From the NCBI RefSeq assembly GCF_020166435.1, contig NZ_JAINZP010000026.1:1-60037 (forward strand): 60,037 nt of DNA, written 5' to 3'. The notes under the pieces are model-generated. The model searched no databases. It was given only the letters and a program-made list of their open reading frames with translations, and had not been told where the DNA came from. This DNA is from Pectobacterium versatile (GTDB taxonomy: Bacteria; Pseudomonadota; Gammaproteobacteria; Enterobacterales; Enterobacteriaceae). Made by a program: the position numbers and the translations under genes. The stretch's first letter is position 1. Every line of letters starts with the position of its first letter. Shown here in pieces: positions 45,577-55,358 of this stretch.

Positions 45577-45864
45577 ACTGTAAAAATACCGATACAGTGG
45601 CAAAAATAAATACCACCTTGGATGTATGATAAGTTAACGATCTTATTGCATAAAAAAGACAAAAAAATACATAAGCAACTAAATAATAAGCAATATATTT
45701 TTCTTGATAAGGTGGTAATAAAAATAGACAGGTTTTTTTTGAGGGAATGATGACGTCAGCGCTAAACCATTGTCTTATCGCGCCGAAACTAAAATAAACC
45801 CCTGTCTACTTTTGCAAACTGCACATGTCAGGAACGGACGACTTGCAGACTATGGAGCACACCT

Positions 45865-47814
45865 ATGAAATCCCTTCATCACATCTCGATCCGTAGTAAG
45901 TTCATTCTAGCCCTCCTTCCCCCCATTCTTGCCCTGCTATGGTTCAGTTTTTCCGGCGTTATAGAGCGTCGCAGCACGGAAAATGAAATGATCCGCATGG
46001 AGAAACTCATTACGCTAGCGCGTGATGCCGGTGAGTTCGCCCACCAGTTACAGCGTGAACGCGGTTTGAGCGCGGGCTATTTTGGCAGTCAGGGAAAAAA
46101 TTTTGGCACGGAACTCACCACGCAGCGGCAAGCCACCGATCGGGCACAGCAGGTGCTTGAGCAAACTGCCGCAAACCTGAGCCGCGCCGAACTTGGCGAT
46201 GCCGTCAGCGAAGAACTCGGCCGCGTCACACAGAAAACACAGCAACTTGCGGAACATCGCCGCAGTGTCGATAGCATATCGATACCCGTCGCCCAAGCCA
46301 TTGGCTACTATTCCGACTCGGTCAGTAATCTGCTGAATATCGTCGGGGATATGGCCCATCTGGTCAGCGACGGCGGTATCGCCCAGCGGCTGGCGGCCTA
46401 TTACAATCTGCTGAACGTCAAAGAACAGGCTGGGCTTGAACGCGCCGTGCTCTCCAACGCGTTCTCTGCCAATAGCTTTGCTACTGGTATGTTTGAACGT
46501 CTGAACCAGATGGTTGGCCGGGGAGATGCCTACACCACAGCCTATAACATGTTCGCCAATCCCGAGCTGCGCAGGGCTTTTGAACAGGCCCTCAGCAATC
46601 CTTCTGCACAGAGCGCACTTCAGATGCGTAATAAGGCCATCACCTCGCCTGGCGGCAATTTTGATATCGATGCTACTCAGTGGTTTAACCAACAAACGGC
46701 AAAAATCGATGAGTTGAAAAAGATTGAACAGCTCGCCACCAACGACCTGACGGCACAGGTGAATACCTTAGCCGCTAAGGCCCGCCAGTCATGGATTAGC
46801 TATCTGGCCGGTGCGCTGGTTTCTCTGCTCATGGCGCTCGGCCTTGCTTCCATGATCATGCGCAGCATCAACGAGCAACTTCAGCAAACGCTGACGACCA
46901 TTCGCGAGATGGGCGGGGACCTTACGCGCCGCCTGCGAGTGCCGGGAACCGACGAGCTTTCACAACTGAATCAGGCGTATAACGCTTCACTGGAAAACAT
47001 CGCCGACATGGTGGTGAGTATTAAGCGCAGTTCGCAGACGATCGGGCAAGCCAGCAGCGAGATCGCCAACGGCAATCAAGATCTGGCGCAGCGTACCGAA
47101 GAGCAATCCGCTTCGCTGGTGCAAACCGCCAGCAGCATGGAAGAAATTACCGTTACGGTGAAACAAACCGCCGACTTTGCCGGACAGGCGCGTCAATTGA
47201 CGACGGAGGTGGACGATCAGGCGCACCGCGTCGGAACCATTACCGAGTCGGCTAGCGGTGCGATGGAAAAAATTCAGGACGCCAGCCAGCGCGTGAATGC
47301 GGTGGTTTCCGCCATTGATGCCATTGCCTTTCAAACCAACCTGCTGGCGCTGAACGCGGCGGTTGAGGCCGCTCGAGCGGGGCAGCATGGCCGCGGGTTC
47401 TCTGTCGTCGCAGCGGAAGTGCGTCAGCTGTCGCAGCGCAGTGCAGACGAAGCGGGCAAAATCCGCGCGCTCATCGCCGACAGTATTGCCAGCGTTAGCG
47501 AAGGGACGAAGCTGGTGAATCAATCAAACCGGGGAATTAACGACATCGTCGTCGGCACCCGTAAAGTGCGCGATCTGGTGAATGAAATCGCGGTCGCCGC
47601 CGATGAGCAATCGCTGGGCATCGCGCAAATTAACGAAGCGCTCAGCCAGTTAGAAATGGTCACGCAGCAAAATGCGACGCTGGTTTCTCAGGCTTCCGTT
47701 GCCAGCCAGTTACTGGATGAACAGGCGATTGAAATGGAATCGCTGGTCAGTCGTTTCAAGGTTGAGGACAGCGCACCGCAGCAGACTTTGCGACAAGCGC
47801 TGTTATCAAGATAG
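45865..47814 (+). CDS. Methyl-accepting chemotaxis protein with NIT (nitrate/nitrite) sensor
   Basis: A 649-residue chemoreceptor with transmembrane helices near residues 13-32 and 309-332. Between them is an all-helical periplasmic domain with the NIT signature ([20 protein letters not shown], and [22 protein letters not shown]). HAMP follows, then the signalling hairpin with tip [23 protein letters not shown] domains are associated with nitrate or nitrite sensing, and such receptors in soft-rot bacteria may guide entry into leaves; the ligand here is inferred. It is a separate unit, 288 bp after the MgtR-like gene. Confidence 0.9.
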   Translation: MKSLHHISIRSKFILALLPPILALLWFSFSGVIERRSTENEMIRMEKLITLARDAGEFAHQLQRERGLSAGYFGSQGKNFGTELTTQRQATDRAQQVLEQTAANLSRAELGDAVSEELGRVTQKTQQLAEHRRSVDSISIPVAQAIGYYSDSVSNLLNIVGDMAHLVSDGGIAQRLAAYYNLLNVKEQAGLERAVLSNAFSANSFATGMFERLNQMVGRGDAYTTAYNMFANPELRRAFEQALSNPSAQSALQMRNKAITSPGGNFDIDATQWFNQQTAKIDELKKIEQLATNDLTAQVNTLAAKARQSWISYLAGALVSLLMALGLASMIMRSINEQLQQTLTTIREMGGDLTRRLRVPGTDELSQLNQAYNASLENIADMVVSIKRSSQTIGQASSEIANGNQDLAQRTEEQSASLVQTASSMEEITVTVKQTADFAGQARQLTTEVDDQAHRVGTITESASGAMEKIQDASQRVNAVVSAIDAIAFQTNLLALNAAVEAARAGQHGRGFSVVAAEVRQLSQRSADEAGKIRALIADSIASVSEGTKLVNQSNRGINDIVVGTRKVRDLVNEIAVAADEQSLGIAQINEALSQLEMVTQQNATLVSQASVASQLLDEQAIEMESLVSRFKVEDSAPQQTLRQALLSR

Positions 47815-47877
47815 TGCGTATTCTCGTTTGAGAAACTCGGACTTAGGTGACCAACAGTAGCTATCTACTGATCTTTT

Positions 47878-47899
47878 AGCCGGGCGATACCGCCCGGCT
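47878..47899 (+). terminator. Hairpin after the NIT chemoreceptor
   Basis: AGCCGGGCG-ATAC-CGCCCGGCT, a perfect 9-bp GC-rich stem about 60 bp after the stop. No T-run follows on the plus strand. Confidence 0.55.
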
Positions 47900-47951
47900 C
47901 CACCTCATTATGTAGACGATATATCCCGTATATCTCCCATCACTCCGCCTC

Positions 47952-48078
<127 letters not shown>

Positions 48079-48550
48079 TATTCTCTCTATTTATTTCCAC
48101 ACTTTATATTGGGTTAATTTAGATAAAATATATTTTACATTTCCAAACATAATTATAATTGGTACCCTCGTCACTTTAATTAACTAATTAAACTGGATAT
48201 CAATAATGCATTACTTTATACAAAAAGGCTTGCCGATAAGGATATAAATTGCAATATCAATGCAACATTAAATACCTAACCTCAAAGAAGGTTAAGTAAA
48301 ATGGTTTTTTATTATCATAAAGAAACAAATCACAACCAATTGTTTTAAAAGGATTAAAATGAAATAAAAATTATATAGAAAACAAATAACAATATAAGAA
48401 AAGTCTCAATAAACGTCACAATTTAGAAAACACCAGAACTAAATTTAATTATGCCTAACTTAATTAAGTGAAGGCTAATAGTTGATGATTCCGTTTTCCT
48501 TCCCAACTGGGCGGGAAATATCCCTGTGTTTTCTAAAGAGAGAGTTTAAT
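48079..48550 (+). promoter_or_regulatory. AT-rich region before the carbonic anhydrase gene
   Basis: About 470 bp of very AT-rich sequence with no convincing gene. It should contain the promoter for the carbonic anhydrase-SulP pair. An in-frame ATG at 48485 would extend the anhydrase by 22 residues. Confidence 0.35.
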
Positions 48551-49186
48551 TTGACGACATTAAAACCCCTATTAGCCAAAAATCGCAGTTGGGCTACGTT
48601 GCGCCGCCAACGCCATCCCCACTATTTCAGAAAGCATACGCAGGGCCAGACGCCCCACTCGCTCTGGATCGGCTGTTCAGACAGCCGAGTGCCTGCCGAA
48701 GTGCTGACGGGTTCTGCGCCCGGCGAGCTTTTTGTTCACCGCAACATCGCGAATATGGTGGTGGCAGACGACGATAACTTCATGAGCGTGCTGCAATATG
48801 CCCTCGAATACCTGCATGTTTCTCGCATCGTGCTCTGCGGCCACTATGGCTGTGGAGGTGTTCAGGCGGCGGTTAACCTGCCCGAAATGGGGCTTGCTCA
48901 GGAGGATTCAGCCCTTTCACGCCGCATCACAGATTTGCGTCAGGCGCTTTCGCCGCATATTGCCGCTTCGCAAGATAGCGATGCCGATGAAAGCACGCGC
49001 CAGAATCAGCTGGTGGAAGCCAACGTGCTGGCACAGTTCGCCCACCTGATCGCCTGTGAGCCGGTGCAGAAAGCCTGGCGCAATGGCGTTGAGCTTGATG
49101 TTTTCGGCTGTGTCTACGACCTGCATAGCGGCCATCTGAAAGAACTCATCCACCGTCACGCCCAGAAACAGGAGTCATCCCCATGA
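48551..49186 (+). CDS. Beta-carbonic anhydrase
   Basis: A 211-residue zinc enzyme interconverting CO2 and bicarbonate. The zinc and catalytic motifs are WIGCSDSRVPAE (Cys, Asp-Arg dyad) and CGHYGCGGVQAAV (His, Cys), with GELFVHRNIANMV between them. I prefer the TTG start at 48551 (GAGAGAG upstream, MTTLKPLLAKNRSW matching the family N-terminus); ATG 48485 is the alternative. The stop overlaps the SulP transporter start by four bases, so bicarbonate supply and transport are coupled. Confidence 0.9.
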   Translation: MTTLKPLLAKNRSWATLRRQRHPHYFRKHTQGQTPHSLWIGCSDSRVPAEVLTGSAPGELFVHRNIANMVVADDDNFMSVLQYALEYLHVSRIVLCGHYGCGGVQAAVNLPEMGLAQEDSALSRRITDLRQALSPHIAASQDSDADESTRQNQLVEANVLAQFAHLIACEPVQKAWRNGVELDVFGCVYDLHSGHLKELIHRHAQKQESSP

Positions 49187-50652
49187 ACCTGAGTACACTC
49201 CGATATGATATCCCCGCGGGGCTCGTCGTCTTCCTTGTTGCCCTGCCGCTGAGCCTCGGTATCGCGCAGGCCAGTGGTCTTCCTCCTTTTGTCGGTCTAT
49301 TGACCGGCGTCGTCGGCGGTATCATCGTCACCCTGTTCAGCCCCTCTCGCTATGCCGTCAGCGGCCCTGCCGCCGGTCTGGTTACTATCGTCTCCGGCTC
49401 TATCGCCAGTCTGGGATCGTTTTCAGCTTTGCTATTGGCGATCATGCTCGCAGGGGTGCTGCAATGCATCATGGGCCAGCTGCGCGCCGGACGTTTTATT
49501 ACGCTCATCCCCGGCACCGTGATTAAAGGCATGCTGTCTTCTATTGGCATCCTGCTGATTATTCAGCAAATTCCACTTGCCTTCGGCTCGGACGGTGAGG
49601 ACGATCTAAAATCGCTCTTCGACACTTCCGAACCCGGATTTTCCGCCAGCGCGCTGACTGTCTGTCTAGTCGGGCTGGCGATTCTCTGGCTTTGGACCAC
49701 CAAGCCCGTGCAGAAAATCAGCGCATTGAGCTGGCTCCCCGGCCCGCTGGTCGCCGTGCTATTTGGCGGATTATTTACCGTCTACGGCGATCGCCTATCC
49801 TCCGAAATGGTCGATAACCTGCCGCGTATTGTTCTACCGGAGTTTAGCAGTCTGGAACAGTTGATGGGAGAGATGATCCGCCCTGACTGGCAGGCGTGGA
49901 AGAACCCGGCGGTTTATGTCATCGCGGTGACTTTGGCGCTGGTGGCGAGTCTGGAAACGTTGTTAAGTCAGGAAGCGCTGAAGAAAATTCGCCCGCAACA
50001 CCCTGCGCCCTCACCGGATAAAGAGATGCGCGCGCAAGGTATCGGGAACATGCTCAGCGGTTTTCTGGGCGGATTGCCGATTACTGCTGTGATCGTACGC
50101 AGCTCCGTCAACGTCAACGCCGGTGCGCGTACCAAGTTCTCCATCCTGCTGCACGGCGTGCTGCTACTGCTTTGCGGCCTGTTCATGACCGATTTGCTCA
50201 ACGTCATCCCGCTTGCCAGCTTGGCAGCCGTGTTGCTGTATACCGGCTATAAGCTGGCTTCTCCGCAACAATTCCTGCTGCTGTGGCGTCAGGGTTTACA
50301 ACAGTTCGTACCTTTCGCGGCGACCGTTATCGGAATCATCGTGTTTGGGATGCTGGCAGGCATCGGAATTGGCATCGTAACCCAGTTGGCTTTTAGCATT
50401 TATAAAAGCCACCGCAACGCGATGCAGCTCACACGCTACGGCGATCACTTTGTCCTGAGCTTTCAGCAGAACCTGACATTTGTGCATAACCCGCGTCTGC
50501 AAGGCTTGCTCAACAAGATCCCCGCCAACAGCGTCGTGATTGTGGAACACGACAATGCAGACTACATCGACCCCGATGTCCGCACGATGCTGGAAGATTT
50601 CCGCGAAAATGCGCAAGAACGCGGCATCAAACTCAGCCAGTGGCCGGTTTGA
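49183..50652 (+). CDS. SulP-family anion (probable bicarbonate) transporter
   Basis: A 489-residue inner-membrane protein with about 10-12 helices. Family features: YDIPAGLVVFLVALPLSLGIAQASG at the start, SGPAAGLVTIVSG, GFLGGLPITAVIVRSSVNVNAGARTK, and a short STAS-like C-terminal domain (NSVVIVEHDNADYIDPDVRTML). Pairing with a carbonic anhydrase gene through an ATGA overlap points to bicarbonate as substrate. The substrate is inferred from context; sulfate is the main alternative. Confidence 0.88.
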   Translation: MNLSTLRYDIPAGLVVFLVALPLSLGIAQASGLPPFVGLLTGVVGGIIVTLFSPSRYAVSGPAAGLVTIVSGSIASLGSFSALLLAIMLAGVLQCIMGQLRAGRFITLIPGTVIKGMLSSIGILLIIQQIPLAFGSDGEDDLKSLFDTSEPGFSASALTVCLVGLAILWLWTTKPVQKISALSWLPGPLVAVLFGGLFTVYGDRLSSEMVDNLPRIVLPEFSSLEQLMGEMIRPDWQAWKNPAVYVIAVTLALVASLETLLSQEALKKIRPQHPAPSPDKEMRAQGIGNMLSGFLGGLPITAVIVRSSVNVNAGARTKFSILLHGVLLLLCGLFMTDLLNVIPLASLAAVLLYTGYKLASPQQFLLLWRQGLQQFVPFAATVIGIIVFGMLAGIGIGIVTQLAFSIYKSHRNAMQLTRYGDHFVLSFQQNLTFVHNPRLQGLLNKIPANSVVIVEHDNADYIDPDVRTMLEDFRENAQERGIKLSQWPV

Positions 50653-50677
50653 CGCACTCATTATAGTGAATGACTGC

Positions 50678-50706
50678 AACGCCCTCAGCAGAGGGCGTTA
50701 TTTTAT
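50678..50706 (+). terminator. Rho-independent terminator of the carbonic anhydrase-SulP operon
   Basis: AACGCCCTC-AGCA-GAGGGCGTT followed by ATTTTAT, 25 bp after the SulP stop: a 9-bp stem with tetraloop and U-tract. Confidence 0.9.
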
Positions 50707-51066
50707 CTTGCTAAATAGCTTTGCATAATAGCGTTGCACTTGCTGAAGGCCCCCCCACAAGTACTGGCCTCGCATGGTGAGAAGTGAAGCATCAATGTGT
50801 AACGTTATTTAGAAATAAACACTGCCGTTGATGTAATAATACCAGCCATATGGGCTATTCACTTCTAAATCCGCTCCAATATACTTAATTATTAATCCCT
50901 CATTGATTTTCTAATAATCAGCTGTAGGAAAATTGTTGTCTATTTGCTGAAAACCCAAAGTCTTAAAACGCTTTTAAGGCTCAAACAGGCATAACCATCA
51001 TAGTAATTTCACATTTAAATAACTTACCAATGCTTTTATTTACACTTAAAAAACGAGGTTATCAAA
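50707..51066 (+). promoter_or_regulatory. AT-rich region before the subtilase gene
   Basis: A 360-bp stretch with no gene. The AT content rises sharply here and stays high through the subtilase, marking the left edge of a probable acquired segment. The protease ATG has only a weak ribosome-binding site (AACGAGGTTATCAAA). Confidence 0.4.
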
Positions 51067-53094
51067 ATGAAATTAGAAATAATTAAATACATAGATGTCA
51101 ATACAAACAAAATACTAGTAAAAGCATCTGAAAGCAACCAACAGGAGAAAACATTCAAATTATTTATTAATAATTTATTTGTTAGCTCAGTAAATACAAA
51201 AAATTCAAACTTGTTATTTAATGTCAACGAAGTTGGCACCTATACTGTAGAGATGTCATTTGCAGATGATAAGGAAGAACATCATAGCATTCGCTCAAAT
51301 GAGGTTATTTTTCACGATCTGGCTGCAGTTAATCCGTTGAGATATGAAAAAGCGAATGAAAATAAAAAAATTAAAACAATAGATATAAAACATGATGATA
51401 TAGAAGTATATTATTTGGAAATAAAAATTAAAAAAGGTAATTATGAAAACCTTAAAAGACTTAGAATCATTAATAACCCACTGACATTCACCCCACTTAA
51501 TATTAGTTTAGAAAACATTGACATTGATGATAATGCACATCAATTTGAATATATTAAATATGATGGCGAGTCCAATTTTGAAAAACTACGTGAACTAGCA
51601 GAAAAAATAGAAGATCTAGATTTTGTAGAGTATTGTAGCGTTACACCAAATACGAGTAATTATCTGCCACCAAAAGAATTGCATAACGTAAATTATGATA
51701 CTGAACATGATACTTTTTCTACTACCCCATCATTTCATGCACTGCAAACCTATCTGAATGAACCTCGAGGCATGAATATTATAAAAGCCTGGAATAAAGA
51801 TATCAATGGTTCAACTGTCGTTATTCGACATTTAGATTTTGGTATTTATCGAAATCATGAAAATTTTAAAAATTCTAATATAACCGTAGTTCACAGTCGT
51901 CCTGAAACAGAAGACTGTAACCACGGCACTGCATCAACTGGATGTATTGTCGCGGCAAAAGAGAGCTTTGGCGTTACAGGTATTGCTCATGCTTGTAAAT
52001 ACTACTTTTATGATACTGGCGATCTAGATCTTATCGTAAGAGATAGTCAACCCGGAGATATTGTAAGCCTCGACATTCAGTTTTCATCTAATAATAAATT
52101 ATTACCAGTCACATCCTCAAAATCCTGGTGGGACAAAATAGATATTTTGATAAAAAAAGGAGCAACAGTAATTCTGGCTGCGGGTAACGGAGGATTAAAT
52201 TTAAGTTTACCTAGTGTTATGACAAACTATGGTGACAATGGTAGTATGCTGGTTGGTGCATGTACCCATAACTCTGGTAGGAGAGTTGGCTTTTCCAACT
52301 ATGGCCACGAAACCTCACTTATCAATTCATGGGGAGACTGGAGCGTCGCCACTACGGGATACGGAGGCCTCCAGTCAGATGGCGTTAATCGGAGTTATAC
52401 TGGCACATATTCAGGGACATCAAGCGCAACACCATTATGTTCAGGTGCAATTGCACTACTGCAAGATTACTCTAGGAAAAAATATAACTCTATTTTATCA
52501 CCATGGAAGATGAGAGAAATTATTTCTCAGTCTGATTACAACGAAGGTGTTTCTGATGGTATTGGACATAGACCAAACATTAATTATTTGCTCCAAAAAA
52601 TTGATATAATCAACTCTCACTCAATAGCAAACAAATATCCAAATAATTTTATAAATAATGCATATTGTATCTTACTCAATTTATATACAGATAAAAACTC
52701 AGAAGATAATTTTGAATTTAACTATGATGAATCAAATATTGACTCTGTTGGGTTCATATGCGCTTATAAGGAACAAGGACCGTCTGAATTAGGGTGGTCA
52801 GACTATGGAAAGACAAATATATATATTCCTGTAGTAGACTCAAATAATAATATAAATACACTTTATCTTCAAGTAAGCAAAAAAGATCTTTGTGGAACAC
52901 GCACAATGAATAGTACAGGAAGGTGTGGATCCAGCACACCCAATAAATTCGAATTATCTTTTGAATACAACCAAGAAGACAATAAATATCTCCCCAAAGG
53001 ATCATATAAAGGAACGCTGCCTTTATATGCAAAATCATGGTTTACAGATAAAAACTACCGTCTTAACGTTTTGGTAAATATAAGAATTAACTAG
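51067..53094 (+). CDS. Subtilisin-like serine protease (S8), cytoplasmic, orphan
   Basis: A 675-residue protein with a complete S8 catalytic set: Asp257 (RHLDFGI), His286 (DCNHGTASTG), oxyanion Asn374 (LAAGNGG) and Ser452 (GTSSATPLCSG). About 240 residues precede the catalytic domain and about 160 follow it. It has no signal peptide, no transmembrane helix and no obvious inhibitor prodomain, so it is unlike secreted subtilases and probably acts inside the cell or is exported by a non-Sec route. Base composition is far more AT-rich than the neighbours. It is a single gene next to a broken HNH gene. The target is unknown; defence or inter-bacterial toxicity are possible. Confidence 0.85.
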   Translation: MKLEIIKYIDVNTNKILVKASESNQQEKTFKLFINNLFVSSVNTKNSNLLFNVNEVGTYTVEMSFADDKEEHHSIRSNEVIFHDLAAVNPLRYEKANENKKIKTIDIKHDDIEVYYLEIKIKKGNYENLKRLRIINNPLTFTPLNISLENIDIDDNAHQFEYIKYDGESNFEKLRELAEKIEDLDFVEYCSVTPNTSNYLPPKELHNVNYDTEHDTFSTTPSFHALQTYLNEPRGMNIIKAWNKDINGSTVVIRHLDFGIYRNHENFKNSNITVVHSRPETEDCNHGTASTGCIVAAKESFGVTGIAHACKYYFYDTGDLDLIVRDSQPGDIVSLDIQFSSNNKLLPVTSSKSWWDKIDILIKKGATVILAAGNGGLNLSLPSVMTNYGDNGSMLVGACTHNSGRRVGFSNYGHETSLINSWGDWSVATTGYGGLQSDGVNRSYTGTYSGTSSATPLCSGAIALLQDYSRKKYNSILSPWKMREIISQSDYNEGVSDGIGHRPNINYLLQKIDIINSHSIANKYPNNFINNAYCILLNLYTDKNSEDNFEFNYDESNIDSVGFICAYKEQGPSELGWSDYGKTNIYIPVVDSNNNINTLYLQVSKKDLCGTRTMNSTGRCGSSTPNKFELSFEYNQEDNKYLPKGSYKGTLPLYAKSWFTDKNYRLNVLVNIRIN

Positions 53095-53130
53095 CTCACT
53101 ACTGACTTTAATGGCTCGCTATTAAAAGTG

Positions 53131-53168
53131 TGGCGAGGCAGTGTTCCTAATAGCACTAAACCTCGCCA
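53131..53168 (+). terminator. Hairpin after the subtilase gene
   Basis: TGGCGAGG (53131-53138) pairs with CCTCGCCA (53161-53168) with a partly paired loop, 36 bp after the stop. There is no U-tract, so it is only a probable terminator. Confidence 0.45.
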
Positions 53169-53372
53169 TTACAGTTAACCTATCGGTGTGGGCTGTATTC
53201 GACCTCCTAGCTAAATAGTTTCTTCCCATCGGTACTATTTTAATAGGGTAATCAAAAATCGCACTGAACCTTTTCCATACACACCAATTATCCAGCCACA
53301 GGCAAGCACATGCATTTTACGTACTGACCTGGCATAGTTAACCGAATGCGCTAACGAACGGACGGAAAACGC

Positions 53373-53972
53373 ATGGCTGCCACCAACCATTGGACGCGGG
53401 ATCAGTTGCCGTTTGGCAAGTTCGATAAGCAGAATAAAACTATCGTTCATTACGCAACGTTGATTAACCGCACGCCCTCTACGCTGGCAATGAAATTGTC
53501 GAATCTCGCCAGCCTCGATCCGTTTATTATCGATTCTGGCCGCACCGGTTTGCGTGACGCATCCAACGCCGACCGAACGCTGTGGCAAGAGATGGACAGC
53601 AATCCTGAGTTATTTGAACAGCAGTGCCAACAGGTAATGGTATCGCTCGAAGCCAGCATATCGGGAGCGACAACCGTGCCATCACCATTACGGGCCAATG
53701 AGAGCGACATCCGCAATTATCATGGCGGCGAGCGCCTCGCACAGATTAAAATGCGTATTGGTCAGCAGCTATTCCGCAAACGCGTGCTCAGCAACTACGG
53801 CGAACGCTGCTGCGTAACCGGATTGGAAGAACCTATGTTGTTGGTTGCCACCCATATTCAGCCGTGGAAAACAGCAGCAGAGCATCGCCTCAATCCTAAT
53901 AACGGCCCCTGACTGTCCAACCTGTCGCAGATGGCATACCATCGTGAGCATATTTTTTTGGCGCAGGGATAA
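53373..53972 (+). pseudogene. Broken HNH endonuclease gene
   Basis: The first 179 codons read MAATNHWTRDQLPFGKFD, then a zinc-type CCVTGLEEPMLLVATHIQPW as in HNH_2 endonucleases, and stop after RLNPNNGP. The same frame after the TGA continues for 19 codons, including MAYHREHIFLAQG, which looks like the family C-terminus. The catalytic region between (LCLSALHDKAFD-like in intact members) is missing, and the N-terminus also appears shortened between HWTRDQ and LPFGKF. It should be inactive. Confidence 0.75.
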
Positions 53973-53974
53973 CA

Positions 53975-55318
53975 TCAGCCATACAAAAATAGGGCGATAT
54001 ACGGGCTTTCACGCGAGATGACGTTCGGATGTTCATCCAGTTGCGTCCGCAAACGCGCCTGCTGCCGTGCATTCGGCAGAATGCCCGAACGGTTGAAGCA
54101 CTGTATCCAGTACGCCACGCCAGCCTGCGTTAGCATGGCATTTTCTGGTTTAGCGTTATCCAGCAAGAACACCAGCCAATCCCATTTGTTCAGCTTGTGC
54201 GCTAGAAAGTAGTACACCTCAATGTGTTCTCTGGAAGACACACTTTCCAGACAACGTTGAAGCTCAGGCAGCGACAGATAAATTTTCTGCTGGTAAAACA
54301 GCTTCCGCGCAACCTTTGCAATAGCCAGCGAGGGGTGACGCAGAGAGGCTAACAGCTGCTCACGCGCGTCGTCACCAGCACACAGAATGAGAATGCGCAG
54401 GGCGCTGTAATAAAGGCTAGGATAGCGCTCGTCCAGATTTCGCTCCGCCAGCGCCATAATACCTTCATAGCGATGCTCATCCAGCCCCCAGAGCGTGATT
54501 TTGCGCACTGTGACGGTATTCGCCCGATCCAGTGCCGCAAGATAATGCGCAACCGGATCGCCGTTTCGTTCTCGCAGTAGCGTTGAGGCCCGCTGACGTA
54601 CCAATGCGTTCTTATCAAACAGTAAGGCAACCAGTTGAGGCTCAGGCACAGGGAACGCATTGTCTATCACGTACTGCAACGCCACCTGCTTGATGGGTGC
54701 GAACGAGTCTTTCAACAGAATGGTCAACGCGTCGTGATCGACGTCCTTGTCCGCACTTAGCAGATATCGCGCCGCGTTCGCCCTGACTAACGGATCGCGA
54801 TGCAACATCGCCTGACCAAAGATCTGCTTCAACGGGAACCGCTCACGCTCAGCGAGAATATCCAGTGATAATCGGGCAACGGTTTTGTCTTCCGAACACA
54901 ATCCCGCCAGTAACGACAGCGCATGCGCCTCCTCGGACAGAAAGCTGACGATCTCATCCACCAACGGCTTATGATCTTCTCGCTGACACTGCAACAGCCA
55001 GAAAATGGCAGGCAAATTGGCGACAAAAGACGCGTTGTTATTCGGCGTTAACAGTCGCCGCACACTCTGCTTGGCAGCACGGCGCACCGGTTCCGCCCAA
55101 TCGTTCACCCGTTCAATCAGCGCGGGTAATGCCACGACGTCGCCCATGAAGCCCAAACACAGCACCGCACGCTGCCGAATATGCCCGTTATAGTGACGCG
55201 TGAGTATTATCAGGTGTGACGCTGAACCCAGTGCATCACCCTGCGCAGGCTGATAATAGTTATCTGGCGAAACCACCAGCTTTTCTAACTGGTGTAGTAG
55301 TAAGTCGTATGATGCCAT
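53975..55318 (-). CDS. HEAT-repeat protein of the rtc RNA-repair operon
   Basis: A 447-residue helical-repeat protein without signal peptide. HEAT-like units are visible, for example GHIRQRAVLCLGFMGD, RRAAKQSVRRLL, DPLVRANAARYLLSAD, NALVRQRASTLLRERNGD and PSLAIAKVARKLF. It is the last gene behind rtcB and rlaP on the same strand (40-bp gap), so it probably works with them, perhaps as a scaffold or RNA-binding platform. Its function is unknown. Its end abuts the broken HNH gene with no terminator between. Confidence 0.7.
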   Translation of the reverse strand: MASYDLLLHQLEKLVVSPDNYYQPAQGDALGSASHLIILTRHYNGHIRQRAVLCLGFMGDVVALPALIERVNDWAEPVRRAAKQSVRRLLTPNNNASFVANLPAIFWLLQCQREDHKPLVDEIVSFLSEEAHALSLLAGLCSEDKTVARLSLDILAERERFPLKQIFGQAMLHRDPLVRANAARYLLSADKDVDHDALTILLKDSFAPIKQVALQYVIDNAFPVPEPQLVALLFDKNALVRQRASTLLRERNGDPVAHYLAALDRANTVTVRKITLWGLDEHRYEGIMALAERNLDERYPSLYYSALRILILCAGDDAREQLLASLRHPSLAIAKVARKLFYQQKIYLSLPELQRCLESVSSREHIEVYYFLAHKLNKWDWLVFLLDNAKPENAMLTQAGVAYWIQCFNRSGILPNARQQARLRTQLDEHPNVISRESPYIALFLYG

Positions 55319-55358
55319 ATTCCCTGCCCTCTTCTTTTTCCGTTGCTCGACAGACGCC

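Noticed and set aside
46048-46695. A 215-codon minus-strand frame within the NIT chemoreceptor gene.
   Set aside because: A shadow of a coding region with strong third-position bias; no ribosome-binding site or family match.
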